64,000 nt of DNA from Brevibacillus antibioticus (GTDB taxonomy: Bacteria > Bacillota > Bacilli > Brevibacillales > Brevibacillaceae). Below are positions 46,892-56,279 of the stretch, piece by piece. Below the pieces are notes generated by a model. That model was not told where the DNA came from and did not search any database. It saw only the letters and a program-made list of their open reading frames with translations. The translations under genes were made by a program, and so were the position numbers. The DNA is taken from assembly GCF_005217615.1 (NCBI RefSeq), contig NZ_SZNK01000001.1:2692501-2756500 (forward strand), written 5' to 3'. How positions within the stretch are numbered: the first letter of the stretch is position 1; every line of letters starts with the position of its first letter.

Positions 46892-48246
46892 ATAGCTCGC
46901 TCCTTCAGGTAAGGCAGCGCCTCTGTTTCCACTACGCGAACAAAAGTCCCTTTGCAGTATTCCGAGCCTGGTTCATCCAGTCTGACCTTGCAAATCTTGC
47001 CGATCATGCTCTCATCGCCAGGGAAGACGACGTTCAGGTAGTTGTCCGAATAGCCCATCAGAAGACCGCTATCAGGTGCTTCTTTAAATGGACGCTCCGG
47101 AATGACTTCCAGTACATCCCCTACGAATTTCTTGGAGTACGCCAAGGTCAATTCCTGATTGAGCTCCAGAAGCTTCGCGACGCGCTCGTTCTTTTCCTCA
47201 TCAGGAATTTGATCCGTCATACGTGCTGCTGGTGTACCTGTGCGCATGGAGTACGGGAATACGTGCATTTCGGCAAAACCGATTTTCTTCATAAACTCGT
47301 ATCCAGTCCAGAATTGCTCTTCGGTCTCACCTGGGAAGCCTACGATGACGTCTGTTGTAATCGCTGCTCCTGGTAATGCTTCGCGTACTTTGACCATTCT
47401 CTCGTAAAACTCAGCTGTCGTATACTTGCGGCGCATGCGTTTCAATACTTCGTCATCGCCCGCTTGCAGCGGTACATGCAGATGGCGCACGACACGATCA
47501 GAGTTGTTGATGACCTCGATCACTTCATCAGTGATTTGGCTCGCCTCGATCGAACTAATGCGGATGCGCTTGAGCCCTTCCACTTGGTGAAGGTCAATCA
47601 ACAGCTTCGCCAAATTGTAGTCTTCCAAATCCTCGCCGTATCCACCTGTATGAATCCCAGTCAAAACGATTTCCAGATAGCCCGCTTCCACCAGCTTTTG
47701 GGCCTGCTCGACAACGCTCTCCGGTTTGCGGGAACGCATCAGACCGCGCGCCCACGGAATAATACAAAACGTACAAAAGTTGTTGCAGCCCTCTTGAATC
47801 TTGAGGGAAGCACGTGTGCGATCCGTGAAGTTAGGAACATCCAGCTCTTCGAATTCGCGAGCTTTCATAATGTTGCCTACTGCATTGATCGGCTGGCGCT
47901 CTGTCCGAATTTGATCCACGTACTCGATCAGCTTCTCGCGCCCTTGTGTACCTACTACGATATCTACACCGGGAATTTGCGCAATCTCACTTGGAGAAGT
48001 TTGCGCATAGCAGCCAGTTACGGCAACGATCGCCTCAGGATTGCGGCGAATCGCACGACGAATGACTTGACGGCTCTTCTTATCCCCGGTGTTCGTCACG
48101 GTACAAGTATTAATCACGTAAACATCTGCATCATCTTGTTCAAAGTCGACCCTCTCATAGCCGTCTGCCTTGAACAATTGCCAGATGGCCTCTGTCTCAT
48201 AGCTGTTTACTTTGCAGCCCAATGTATGAAAAGCAACGGTAGACAT
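46888..48246 (-). CDS. mtaB: tRNA (N6-L-threonylcarbamoyladenosine(37)-C2)-methylthiotransferase MtaB
   Basis: This 452-residue radical SAM methylthiotransferase converts t6A37 to ms2t6A37 in tRNA. The N-terminal UPF0004 domain starts STVAFHTLGCKVNSYETEAI with cluster Cys, and later VINTCTVTNTGDKKSRQ and VTGCYAQ. The radical SAM motif is CNNFCTFCIIPWARG near residue 155, and a TRAM domain closes the C-terminus (LEVIPERPFKE to FVRVVETEAL). I place the start at ATG 48246, seven bases after AAAGGAGG; upstream extensions are unsupported. It follows rsmE as in B. subtilis yqeU-yqeV. Confidence 0.95.
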   Translation of the reverse strand: MSTVAFHTLGCKVNSYETEAIWQLFKADGYERVDFEQDDADVYVINTCTVTNTGDKKSRQVIRRAIRRNPEAIVAVTGCYAQTSPSEIAQIPGVDIVVGTQGREKLIEYVDQIRTERQPINAVGNIMKAREFEELDVPNFTDRTRASLKIQEGCNNFCTFCIIPWARGLMRSRKPESVVEQAQKLVEAGYLEIVLTGIHTGGYGEDLEDYNLAKLLIDLHQVEGLKRIRISSIEASQITDEVIEVINNSDRVVRHLHVPLQAGDDEVLKRMRRKYTTAEFYERMVKVREALPGAAITTDVIVGFPGETEEQFWTGYEFMKKIGFAEMHVFPYSMRTGTPAARMTDQIPDEEKNERVAKLLELNQELTLAYSKKFVGDVLEVIPERPFKEAPDSGLLMGYSDNYLNVVFPGDESMIGKICKVRLDEPGSEYCKGTFVRVVETEALPYLKERAI

Positions 48247-48347
48247 TGCCATTCCTCCTTTTCCGTGAAAAACGACTCGACGTTTTTCATAAAAGTGGAT
48301 GTGACCGCTTGCGGTCAACCAAACGGTCATGACCGTTTAGTTCCTGC

Positions 48348-49106
48348 TCATCCTTTGCGAAGTGATGAAGCCTTGCGTTCAAACTGATAGGAAGCGCAGG
48401 CCAAAACATACTGGCTTGCCGTTTCCGTGCGCAAAATGCGCGGGCCGAGGGAAACCGTCAGGAACCCTTTACTCTCTGCTTGAGCCACTTCCTCAGGAGA
48501 GAAGCCTCCTTCTGGCCCGACGAGGACGAGAAGTGAATCACCCACAGTCATCTCTTCTAGCACTTGATGAATCGTGGTACTGCCCTCTTTTTCATAGGCA
48601 ATGGCGCAATGCGTATACGACTGGTCAGCTTGAAGCATCTCACGAAAGGAAACAGGAGATAAAAGCTCTGGCAAAACAGCACGATGAGACTGCTCAGCAG
48701 CCTCCTTGACAATTTTGCGCCAACGCTCCAGTTTTTTCGCTTCTTTTTTGGCGTCCAGTTTTACAATGGTTCGCTCAGAAGAAAACGGAAAAAAAGAGTA
48801 CGCCCCAAGTTCCGTCCCCTTTTGCAAAATCCACTCCAGCTTCTCGCCTTTTGGAAGCCCCTGCCCAATTGTGACCCGGATCGGCAGTTCTCGTTCTTCT
48901 TGAAGCATTTCTATTACTTCTGCCCTTACTTCCTTGGCAGAAAGATAGACCAGCTTGGCCCTTGCCGACCTGCCGGCTCCATCAGAAACGATGATTTCTT
49001 CGCCTTCCCGAGCACGCATTACATTTACGATGTGGTGTACATCGTCTCCGACAATCGTTAGCTCATTCTCAGTAAAGGAATGTGGCTCGACAAAATATCG
49101 TTGCAT
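48348..49106 (-). CDS. rsmE: 16S rRNA (uracil(1498)-N3)-methyltransferase RsmE
   Basis: This 252-residue SPOUT methyltransferase modifies U1498 of 16S rRNA. The N-terminal PUA-like part has MQRYFVEPHSFTENELTIVGDDVHHIVNVMRAREGEEI. The knotted SAM site is near the C-terminus: LVLVGPEGGFSPEEVAQAESKGFLTVSLGPRILRTETAS. It lies 18 bases after prmA and precedes mtaB, the conserved order. Length is standard. Confidence 0.95.
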   Translation of the reverse strand: MQRYFVEPHSFTENELTIVGDDVHHIVNVMRAREGEEIIVSDGAGRSARAKLVYLSAKEVRAEVIEMLQEERELPIRVTIGQGLPKGEKLEWILQKGTELGAYSFFPFSSERTIVKLDAKKEAKKLERWRKIVKEAAEQSHRAVLPELLSPVSFREMLQADQSYTHCAIAYEKEGSTTIHQVLEEMTVGDSLLVLVGPEGGFSPEEVAQAESKGFLTVSLGPRILRTETASQYVLACASYQFERKASSLRKG

Positions 49107-49124
49107 CTCGTCAACCCCACTATT

Positions 49125-50066
49125 CTATCGTTTTTTTGCTACAATTGCTACCCAGTCATCGATGAAAATGGTTTCCACGACCTCAAGACCTGAAGCCGCC
49201 AACGCCGCTTTCACATCCGCTTCACGTGCAGCAATAATACCTGACGAGATAAAGGTGCCACCTGGCTTCAAGACGCGGAATACATCATCGGTGAAACGAA
49301 CGATGACTTCTGCCAAAATGTTAGCCACGACCACTTCCACCTGCTCCTCGATGTCGTCAAGCAAGTTGTTTTGTCTTACGTTAATATGCTCATGCACACC
49401 ATTCAGTTCGGTATTGGCCTGTGCAGAGCGTACAGCTACTTCATCCAAGTCCATCGCCAGCACATCTTTTGCCCCGAGCTTGATAGCAGCAATACTCAAA
49501 ATAGCTGTGCCTGTCCCAACATCATACACTTGATCGCCTTTCGCCATATACTTCTCAAGTGCACGCAGACAAAGAATGGTCGTCGGATGTGTACCTGTTC
49601 CAAATGCCATGCCTGGGTCCATCTCGATAATGATCTCATCTGGATTCTTCGGCTCGTACTCTTCCCATACTGGCTTGATGGTCATGCGATCAGACACATG
49701 AACCGGTTTGTAGTATTTTTTCCAGGCGTGGGCCCATTCATCTTCGTGGACATCGTTTACAGCAATCGATGCCTTGCCGATATCCAGACCGTACTCGATC
49801 AACTGCGCCAATTGCTCTTTCAGCTCTTCTACAACGTCTAGCAGTTCGCTGCTGTCAACCGGCAGGTATGCTTTAACGAATACGCCCTCGGCCGGAAAAT
49901 CATCAGGAGAAAGCTGGTAGATTTCGCCAAAGGGGGTATCCCACTCACGATAGAGCACCTCCGGGTCTTCAATTACGACACCATTGGCACCCAATTCATA
50001 CAAGAGGCTTGACACCGCCTCCGTAGCCTCCGCTGTAGTATGGATACTGATTTCTGACCATTTCAC
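49125..50066 (-). CDS. prmA: Ribosomal protein L11 methyltransferase PrmA
   Basis: This 313-residue enzyme methylates ribosomal protein L11. The SAM site is VYDVGTGTAILSIAAIKLGAKDVLAMDLDEVAVRSA near residue 175-210, with the catalytic-loop motif VVVANILAEVIV near 240. The N-terminal substrate domain starts VKWSEISIHTTAEATEAVSSLLYELGANGVVIED. I place the start at GTG 50066, ten bases after GGGGAG. It is cotranscribed behind dnaJ and ahead of rsmE. Confidence 0.95.
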   Translation of the reverse strand: MKWSEISIHTTAEATEAVSSLLYELGANGVVIEDPEVLYREWDTPFGEIYQLSPDDFPAEGVFVKAYLPVDSSELLDVVEELKEQLAQLIEYGLDIGKASIAVNDVHEDEWAHAWKKYYKPVHVSDRMTIKPVWEEYEPKNPDEIIIEMDPGMAFGTGTHPTTILCLRALEKYMAKGDQVYDVGTGTAILSIAAIKLGAKDVLAMDLDEVAVRSAQANTELNGVHEHINVRQNNLLDDIEEQVEVVVANILAEVIVRFTDDVFRVLKPGGTFISSGIIAAREADVKAALAASGLEVVETIFIDDWVAIVAKKR

Positions 50067-50165
50067 GAATCTACCACTCCCCACATTAGCTCCCAATTGG
50101 GCTTTTCATTTAATCGACTTCGCTACAAGAAACTTTAGGCAAAAAGCGGACAAAACCGCGGCGGA

Positions 50166-51293
50166 TTACTCGCCGCGGAATGCCCGTTTCATTTTTTCGA
50201 AAAAGCTTTCGTCTTCTCCTCCATGCTGTCCTGGCTTTTCTCCAGACAGCTCGGCGAGCTCACGCAACAATTCCTTTTGTTTATCGGTCAGCTTGGTCGG
50301 CGTAATGACACGTATTTTCACATGCTGATCGCCACGGCCGTTTCCACGCAAATGCGGAACACCTTTTCCACGCAAGCGGAAGAATGTTTCTGTTTGGGTA
50401 CCCGCCGGGATCTTTAACTTCACGCGACCATCGACAGTCGGCACTTCGATCTCATCTCCAAGGGCTGCCTGTGCGTAAGTAAGCGGAACCTCACAGTAAA
50501 TATCATTTCCTTCACGCTCAAAAAACTCATGACTCTTCACACGCAATACGACGTACAAATCTCCAGCGGGTCCACCGTTTGCGCCCGGTTCTCCCTCACC
50601 TGTTACGCGCAATTGTGCTCCATCGTCCACACCTGCTGGGATGTTGAGATGAATTTTGCGACGTACCTTAACACGTCCACTGCCACGGCAAGTTGAACAT
50701 TTTTCTTTGATAACTTTCCCTTTACCTTCGCAAGTCGAACAAACACGGCGATTGACGATTCGGCCGAATGGCGTGTTCGCCACCACTTCTTGCTGTCCTG
50801 TACCACTACAAGTCTTACATGTATCGACACCGGAACCAGGCTTCGCGCCAGAACCCAGACACGTATCGCATTCTGCTTCTTTTGGAATTTCCACGTCGGT
50901 TTCTTTTCCAAAAATCGCGTCGATAAAGTCAATGCTGAGGCCAAATTGCAGATCAGATCCTTTGCGAGGCGCATTTGGATTCGCACGTCTGCCGTTGCCA
51001 CCGAAGAACATGTCAAAAATATCTCCGAAGCCGCCCATGCCTGATCCGTCAAAGCCTCCGCCACCGAAGCCCTGATTCGGGTCTTGGTGACCAAAACGGT
51101 CATACTGCGCACGCTTTTGTGGCTCGGACAGGATGTCATACGCATCCTTTACTTCTTTGAACTTTTCTTCCGCATCAGCTTCTTTATTTACATCGGGATG
51201 GTACTGACGTGCCAGCTTGCGATACGCTTTTTTGATTTCATCCGCGTCCGCGTCCTTTGCTACGCCCAGAACCTCGTATAAATCACGTTTCAT
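50166..51293 (-). CDS. dnaJ: Chaperone protein DnaJ
   Basis: This 375-residue Hsp40 cochaperone stimulates DnaK ATPase. The J domain (1-70) has the HPD motif in [19 protein letters not shown] Gly/Phe-rich region follows ([31 protein letters not shown]). Four zinc-finger repeats are visible: [27 protein letters not shown] and CSTCRGSGR. The C-terminal substrate domain is complete. A strong hairpin between dnaK and dnaJ probably lowers dnaJ expression relative to dnaK. Confidence 0.97.
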   Translation of the reverse strand: MKRDLYEVLGVAKDADADEIKKAYRKLARQYHPDVNKEADAEEKFKEVKDAYDILSEPQKRAQYDRFGHQDPNQGFGGGGFDGSGMGGFGDIFDMFFGGNGRRANPNAPRKGSDLQFGLSIDFIDAIFGKETDVEIPKEAECDTCLGSGAKPGSGVDTCKTCSGTGQQEVVANTPFGRIVNRRVCSTCEGKGKVIKEKCSTCRGSGRVKVRRKIHLNIPAGVDDGAQLRVTGEGEPGANGGPAGDLYVVLRVKSHEFFEREGNDIYCEVPLTYAQAALGDEIEVPTVDGRVKLKIPAGTQTETFFRLRGKGVPHLRGNGRGDQHVKIRVITPTKLTDKQKELLRELAELSGEKPGQHGGEDESFFEKMKRAFRGE

Positions 51294-51345
51294 CTCCTAC
51301 ATCACTCCCATGACAGTCAACTGTTATCATAGCATGTGACAGACT

Positions 51346-51385
51346 TGAAAAAAAGTCAAAGTCAGCATTCCGTGACTTTGACTTT
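51346..51385 (-). terminator. Hairpin between dnaK and dnaJ
   Basis: AAAGTCAAAGTCA pairs perfectly with TGACTTTGACTTT (13 bases) around an 8-base loop, followed on the minus strand by TTTT and CAAG. It is probably a partial terminator or processing site inside the heat-shock operon. Confidence 0.8.
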
Positions 51386-51443
51386 CATGGGTCACATCGT
51401 GGGAAGTGAGGGAAGAAACCTCTCCCCTCACAGTTCCAGCGTG

Positions 51444-53270
51444 TTACTTTTTATCGTCTACCACTTCGTAGTCAGCATCAACAACATTGTCTTTCTTCGG
51501 CTCTTGACCTTCAGCGCCGCCTTGTGCTGCTTGCGCTTGAGCAGCTTGCTCATAGAGCTTTACCGAAATTTGTTGGATGATCTCGGACAGTTCATCTTTC
51601 GCTGTCTTGATCTCTTCGATGTTGCCGCCTTCCAGAGCAGCTTTCACTTTATCTTTCGCAGCGTTAGCGCGATCGATTTCAGCTTGGTCGATCTTGCCTT
51701 CTACTTCTTTCAGCGTTTTCTCAGTCGTGAATACGAGTTGATCAGCTTCGTTGCGCACTTCTACTTGCTCTTTGCGTTGTTTGTCCGCCTCTGCATTCAA
51801 CTCAGCATCTTTAACCATGCGATCGATATCATCGTCGGACAGGCCGGAGTTGGAAGTGATCGTGATGCGTTGCTCTTTTCCGGTACCCAAGTCTTTTGCA
51901 CGTACGTTTACGATACCGTTCGCGTCAATATCGAAGGAAACTTCGATTTGCGGGATGCCGCGTGGCGCTGGCGGGATATCGGACAGGTTGAAGCGACCGA
52001 GAGATTTATTGTCGTTCGCCATTTGACGCTCACCTTGGAGAACGTGGATTTCTACAGATGTTTGGTTGTCAGCAGCTGTAGAGAACACTTGGGATTTGCT
52101 TGTTGGGATCGTCGTGTTACGATCGATCAGCTTGGTGAATACGCCACCCAATGTTTCGATACCGAGGGACAGTGGAGTTACGTCGAGAAGAACGACGTCT
52201 TTCACGTCACCAGTCAGTACGCCCGCTTGAACAGCCGCTCCCAGTGCTACTACTTCGTCTGGATTTACACCTTTATGTGGTTCTTTCCCTGTAAACTTCT
52301 TGATTGCTTCTTGTACCGCTGGAATACGGGTAGAACCACCAACCAGGATAACGCGATCCAGTTCGCTTGGAGTCAGACCAGCATCTTTCAGCGCTTGACG
52401 AGTTGGGCCCATCGTACGCTCTACCAAATCAGCGGAGATCTCTTCGAATTTTGCGCGAGTCAGGTTCATCTCCAAGTGTTTTGGACCGGTTGCATCTGCT
52501 GTAATGAACGGCAGAGAAATGGTCGTAGTCAGAACACCGGACAGGTCTTTCTTCGCTTTTTCCGCAGCGTCTTTCAAACGCTGTTGAGCCATACGATCCT
52601 TGGATAGATCGATGCCATGTTCTTTTTTGAATTCACTCACCAGGTAGTTCATAACAACATCGTCAAAGTCGTCTCCACCCAGCTTGTTGTCACCGGAAGT
52701 CGCTTTTACTTCGAAGAAGCCGTCGGACAATTCGAGAATAGATACGTCAAAGGTACCGCCGCCCAAGTCGAATACGAGAATGGTTTGATCTTCTGTTTTC
52801 TCCATACCGTATGCAAGAGCAGCTGCCGTTGGTTCGTTCACGATACGCAGTACTTCCAGACCAGCGATTTTACCAGCGTCTTTTGTCGCTTGGCGTTGGC
52901 TGTCATTGAAGTATGCTGGAACCGTAATCACTGCCTGCGTCACAGTTTGACCAAGGTAGCTTTCCGCGTCTGCTTTCAGCTTTTGCAGAATCATAGCAGA
53001 AATCTGCTCAGGAGAATATGCATTACCTTCAAGCGTTTCTTTATGAGCAGTACCCATGTGGCGCTTGATGGAGATTACGGTATTGTCTGGATTAGTGATC
53101 GCTTGGCGTTTTGCCGCTTCCCCAACGATACGCTCGCCGTTTTTGAATGCTACTACAGATGGTGTAGTGCGGTTACCTTCCGCATTGGCAATAACGACTG
53201 GCTCTCCGCCTTCCATTACTGCTACACAAGAGTTGGTTGTTCCCAAGTCAATACCGATTACGCGACTCAT
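51444..53270 (-). CDS. dnaK: Molecular chaperone DnaK
   Basis: This 608-residue Hsp70 has an N-terminal ATPase with phosphate-binding loop [18 protein letters not shown] and [16 protein letters not shown], plus [14 protein letters not shown]. The substrate-binding domain starts [31 protein letters not shown]. The helical lid ends with a Gln/Ala-rich tail and [19 protein letters not shown]. It is in the hrcA-grpE-dnaK-dnaJ operon, starting at ATG 53270 behind AGGAGGACATTTTAT. Heat control comes from the CIRCE upstream of hrcA. Confidence 0.98.
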   Translation of the reverse strand: MSRVIGIDLGTTNSCVAVMEGGEPVVIANAEGNRTTPSVVAFKNGERIVGEAAKRQAITNPDNTVISIKRHMGTAHKETLEGNAYSPEQISAMILQKLKADAESYLGQTVTQAVITVPAYFNDSQRQATKDAGKIAGLEVLRIVNEPTAAALAYGMEKTEDQTILVFDLGGGTFDVSILELSDGFFEVKATSGDNKLGGDDFDDVVMNYLVSEFKKEHGIDLSKDRMAQQRLKDAAEKAKKDLSGVLTTTISLPFITADATGPKHLEMNLTRAKFEEISADLVERTMGPTRQALKDAGLTPSELDRVILVGGSTRIPAVQEAIKKFTGKEPHKGVNPDEVVALGAAVQAGVLTGDVKDVVLLDVTPLSLGIETLGGVFTKLIDRNTTIPTSKSQVFSTAADNQTSVEIHVLQGERQMANDNKSLGRFNLSDIPPAPRGIPQIEVSFDIDANGIVNVRAKDLGTGKEQRITITSNSGLSDDDIDRMVKDAELNAEADKQRKEQVEVRNEADQLVFTTEKTLKEVEGKIDQAEIDRANAAKDKVKAALEGGNIEEIKTAKDELSEIIQQISVKLYEQAAQAQAAQGGAEGQEPKKDNVVDADYEVVDDKK

Positions 53271-53320
53271 ATAAAATGTCCTCCTAACACTATACGTCTA
53301 GTGAATTTACTTTTTTGAGA

Positions 53321-53863
53321 TTACTCGTTTACTTGAACCATCGCCGGACGAACGACGCGGTCTTTGAACATATATCCTTTTTGCAGTTCGGCTACCACAA
53401 CACCTGATTCAAACTCAGGGTCTTGTGTTTGCATAACTGCCTGGTGGATGTGAGGGTCAAATGGTTTTCCTTGAGCCTCGATTGCGGCCAAGCCTTCTTT
53501 GTCGAAAACTTGGACCATCTGACGATATACCATGTTTACACCCTCCAAGAGGGAGTCTACTGTCATGGATTCCTTGTCAGCGGCAAGTGCTCGCTCGAAG
53601 TTATCGAGAACTGGCAGAAGCTCTTCCACGATCTTAAGAGAAGCGTATTTAGCCAGATCTTCCTGCTCTTTGCGAACACGGCGGCGGAGGTTATCCATAT
53701 CGGCCATGGCACGCAGCATGCGGTTTTGATGCTCTTCGGCCTGAGCCTTCCAGTGAGCAGCTTCCTGCTCCCCGTCCATTTCGGTTGCAGTCGTTTGGTC
53801 TGCATCCTGTGCTACTTGTTCTTCTTCGAGAGTTGGGTCTTGCGTTACTTTTTCCTCGCTCAA
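53321..53863 (-). CDS. grpE: Nucleotide exchange factor GrpE
   Basis: This roughly 180-residue exchange factor releases ADP from DnaK. It has an acidic N-terminal tail and a long coiled coil (WKAQAEEHQNRMLRAMADMDNLRRRVRKEQED), then the C-terminal beta domain (GMxAIEAQGKPFDPHIHQAVMQT, VVAELQKGYMFKDRVVRPAMVQV). I place the start at TTG 53863 (MSEEKVTQDPT), eight bases after AGGAGG. A longer in-frame ATG at 53932 would bury this site and overlap hrcA. It sits 58 bases downstream of hrcA. Confidence 0.95.
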   Translation of the reverse strand: MSEEKVTQDPTLEEEQVAQDADQTTATEMDGEQEAAHWKAQAEEHQNRMLRAMADMDNLRRRVRKEQEDLAKYASLKIVEELLPVLDNFERALAADKESMTVDSLLEGVNMVYRQMVQVFDKEGLAAIEAQGKPFDPHIHQAVMQTQDPEFESGVVVAELQKGYMFKDRVVRPAMVQVNE

Positions 53864-53921
53864 CGTCACTACCTCCTGGCGGCTTTTTCCAGTCAAACGA
53901 CTGTTTAGCCATTCACTCCAT

Positions 53922-54947
53922 TTATTTCTCAAACTGCGAAGTCAGCATGCGCGATAGGTCTTCCGCCAAATGGTTGAGCACAGTAATGACCTTGCCGTAT
54001 TCCATTCGCGTCGGACCAAGTATCCCCACCATTCCTACCGGCTTGCCTCCAAGCGAATAAGAAGTGGTAATAATACTGCATTGCTTAATCGCGTCTAGCT
54101 GATTTTCCTGTCCGATGCGTACCGTTAAACCATCACCCTGCATGCCGATCACATTCAGTAATTGATCGTGCTGCTCCAATAGCTCCAGTATATCCTTGAC
54201 TTTATCCACGTCTCGGAATTCCGGCTGGTTCAAGATCTTGGTCGCACCGCGTAAGTATACTCGTTCTTCTTCTTGTGTCAGTGAGTTGTTGAGGAGCTGA
54301 AGAATTTCTTCATACTGCTCCGTATGACGTTGCATTTCACCGGAAATCTCTTGATAAAGACGTTGCCGAAGCTGCCATAGCGGAACATCGGTCAGCTTTG
54401 CATTCAACAGATTGACGAGTTTCTCGATTTCCCCGGCACCAATGCCTTCTGGAAGATCAATCAGCTTGTTCTCCACTCGTCCGGTATGCGTCACCACAAT
54501 CGCGACAGCCTGTGAAGCGTTGAGAGGAACGATTTGAATATGTTTTAACCGATGCTCAAAAATCTCTGGACCCAAGACAATCGCCGTGTAGTTTGTCAGC
54601 TGAGAGAGAATTTGGGCAGTGTACTCTACCACTTGTTCTGCGTGGAGAATACGTTCGGCAAACAACTGTTTTAGTTTACCCAACTCAGCTTCCTCCAAAA
54701 GTTGAGGCTGAATCAGGTTATCGACGTAGAAGCGGTATCCTTTTGTAGAAGGAACACGTCCCGCCGATGTGTGGGGCTGTTCTAAGTATCCCAGCTCCTC
54801 CAAGTCAGACATCTCGTTGCGTATCGTTGCCGAAGAGAATCCGATGTCGTCCCGTTTGGAAATGGTTCGGGAGCCAACAGGTTCGGCAGAATGAATGTAA
54901 TTATCGACAATCGCATTTAAAATCATTTGTTGACGGTCTGATAACAT
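53922..54947 (-). CDS. hrcA: Heat-inducible transcription repressor HrcA
   Basis: This 341-residue repressor binds the CIRCE operator and is kept active by GroE. The N-terminal winged helix contains MILNAIVDNYIHSAEPVGSRTISKRDDIGFSSATIRNEMSDLEELGYLEQPHTSAGRVPS. A GAF-like domain and an inserted dimerisation domain follow, with IITTSYSLGGKPVGMVGILGPTRMEYGKVI near the C-terminus. It is the first gene of the heat-shock operon and lies just downstream of a perfect CIRCE, so it is autoregulated. Confidence 0.97.
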   Translation of the reverse strand: MLSDRQQMILNAIVDNYIHSAEPVGSRTISKRDDIGFSSATIRNEMSDLEELGYLEQPHTSAGRVPSTKGYRFYVDNLIQPQLLEEAELGKLKQLFAERILHAEQVVEYTAQILSQLTNYTAIVLGPEIFEHRLKHIQIVPLNASQAVAIVVTHTGRVENKLIDLPEGIGAGEIEKLVNLLNAKLTDVPLWQLRQRLYQEISGEMQRHTEQYEEILQLLNNSLTQEEERVYLRGATKILNQPEFRDVDKVKDILELLEQHDQLLNVIGMQGDGLTVRIGQENQLDAIKQCSIITTSYSLGGKPVGMVGILGPTRMEYGKVITVLNHLAEDLSRMLTSQFEK

Positions 54948-54974
54948 GGATGTCGCTCGCCTCCTGTTGGATTG

Positions 54975-55001
54975 TTAGCACTCATGCTTATCGAGTGCTA
55001 A
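54975..55001. promoter_or_regulatory. CIRCE operator (HrcA-binding site)
   Basis: TTAGCACTC, nine bases and GAGTGCTAA form a perfect 9-9-9 inverted repeat between the promoter and the hrcA start. Confidence 0.97.
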
Positions 55002-55012
55002 ATCTATATACT

Positions 55013-55041
55013 AAGGTATCAATAGTAGAAGGATTTGTCAA
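55013..55041 (-). promoter_or_regulatory. Promoter of hrcA-grpE-dnaK-dnaJ
   Basis: On the minus strand a perfect TTGACA, a 17-base spacer and TACCTT lie just upstream of the CIRCE. The -10 match is weak, as is common for heat-shock operons controlled by repression. Confidence 0.6.
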
Positions 55042-55100
55042 CGAACTTGCGCTAGTTCTACAGACAAAAAATCTCATTTTTCGCGAGTTTCGCTTTATCC

Positions 55101-56243
55101 TTAACGCAGAAAGCGCGCAAATACCTCATTTCCGAGCGGAAGCCCCTGTTTCGTCAGCTTCAAAAACCCGCCCTGTTCTTCCAGCATTCCTTTGGCAATC
55201 TCATCTTCTATTATTGTCCCAAAAACGTCATGAACAGTTGCGCCAAAGCGGGAGGCAAACGCTGAAAGGTCAACTCCTTCTCTCAAACGCAGTCCCAAAA
55301 TCATTTGTTCCTCCATAGCATCCTCGCGCGGTACCTCGAATTGTTCTACACGCGGCAGCCCTTCCTTGCACTTCTGCATGTAAATGGCAAGCGGGCCAGC
55401 ATTCACGTGTCGATGGCCGCACACATAGCCGTGGGCACCTGCACCCACCCCATAGTATTCACGATTGAGCCAATAGGTTTTATTATGTTTGCTCTCGAAG
55501 CCCGGTTTTGCAAAATTGCTGATTTCATACTGCTTGTACCCGTGACGCTCCATCTCTTCTATTAATACCATGTACATCTCAAGCTCTGTCTCTTCAGATG
55601 GCAGTGGCAGCTGATCCTTCTGGTAGAGCGTGTGGAACAGCGTGTTCTCCTCCACCTTGAGACTGTAGGCAGAGAAATGGGTGGTACCTAGCCCAAACGC
55701 CTTGTCCAACGTCTGACGGAAAATGTCTAGTGTCTGATCCGGCAATCCAAACATCAGGTCGATGCTAAAGTTGTCGAAGCCTACTTTTTTCGCATTATCG
55801 ATACTGCGGTACACAGCTTCCTGGTCGTGGATTCGTCCCAGTCGCTTTAAGAGCGCGTCGTCAAAGGACTGCACACCAAAGCTCAGACGATTGACACCCA
55901 GCTCACGCATAATTCGCAGCTTTTCCACGTCTGTCGTTCCCGGATTCGCTTCCATCGAAAATTCGATATCATCCACCCAGTACTTGCCCAATTGCTTTTG
56001 TACGATTTCCAAAAACGCGCGCATTTGGGCATGATCGAGAAACGTAGGCGTCCCTCCGCCGACAAAAATTGTTTTCACCTGCTCGATCGGTTGCTGGCTA
56101 AAGGTAATCTCCATTTCGCTTTTCAATGCGTCTAAATAATCCCAAATGAGCTGAGGATTGTTCGTCACAAATGAGTTAAAGTCACAGTAGTAGCATTTAT
56201 TCGTACAAAAGGGAATGTGAATGTAAACCGATTGTGGCATCAT
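55101..56243 (-). CDS. hemW: Radical SAM heme chaperone HemW
   Basis: This 380-residue protein of the HemN/HemW family inserts or delivers heme to acceptor proteins and is often misnamed coproporphyrinogen oxidase. The radical SAM motif is PFCTNKCYYCDFNSF near residue 13-27. FVGGGTPTFL, FSMEANPGT and RLSFGVQSFDD match the family, and a C-terminal HemN_C domain ends with EDEIAKGMLEEQGGFLKLTKQGLPLGNEVFARFL. In Bacillus it follows lepA directly. Here the repeat pair and about 4 kb of inserted DNA separate them. Confidence 0.95.
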   Translation of the reverse strand: MMPQSVYIHIPFCTNKCYYCDFNSFVTNNPQLIWDYLDALKSEMEITFSQQPIEQVKTIFVGGGTPTFLDHAQMRAFLEIVQKQLGKYWVDDIEFSMEANPGTTDVEKLRIMRELGVNRLSFGVQSFDDALLKRLGRIHDQEAVYRSIDNAKKVGFDNFSIDLMFGLPDQTLDIFRQTLDKAFGLGTTHFSAYSLKVEENTLFHTLYQKDQLPLPSEETELEMYMVLIEEMERHGYKQYEISNFAKPGFESKHNKTYWLNREYYGVGAGAHGYVCGHRHVNAGPLAIYMQKCKEGLPRVEQFEVPREDAMEEQMILGLRLREGVDLSAFASRFGATVHDVFGTIIEDEIAKGMLEEQGGFLKLTKQGLPLGNEVFARFLR

Positions 56244-56279
56244 GTCCCTTTCCCTCCTTATAATGACGACTTTTGGATT

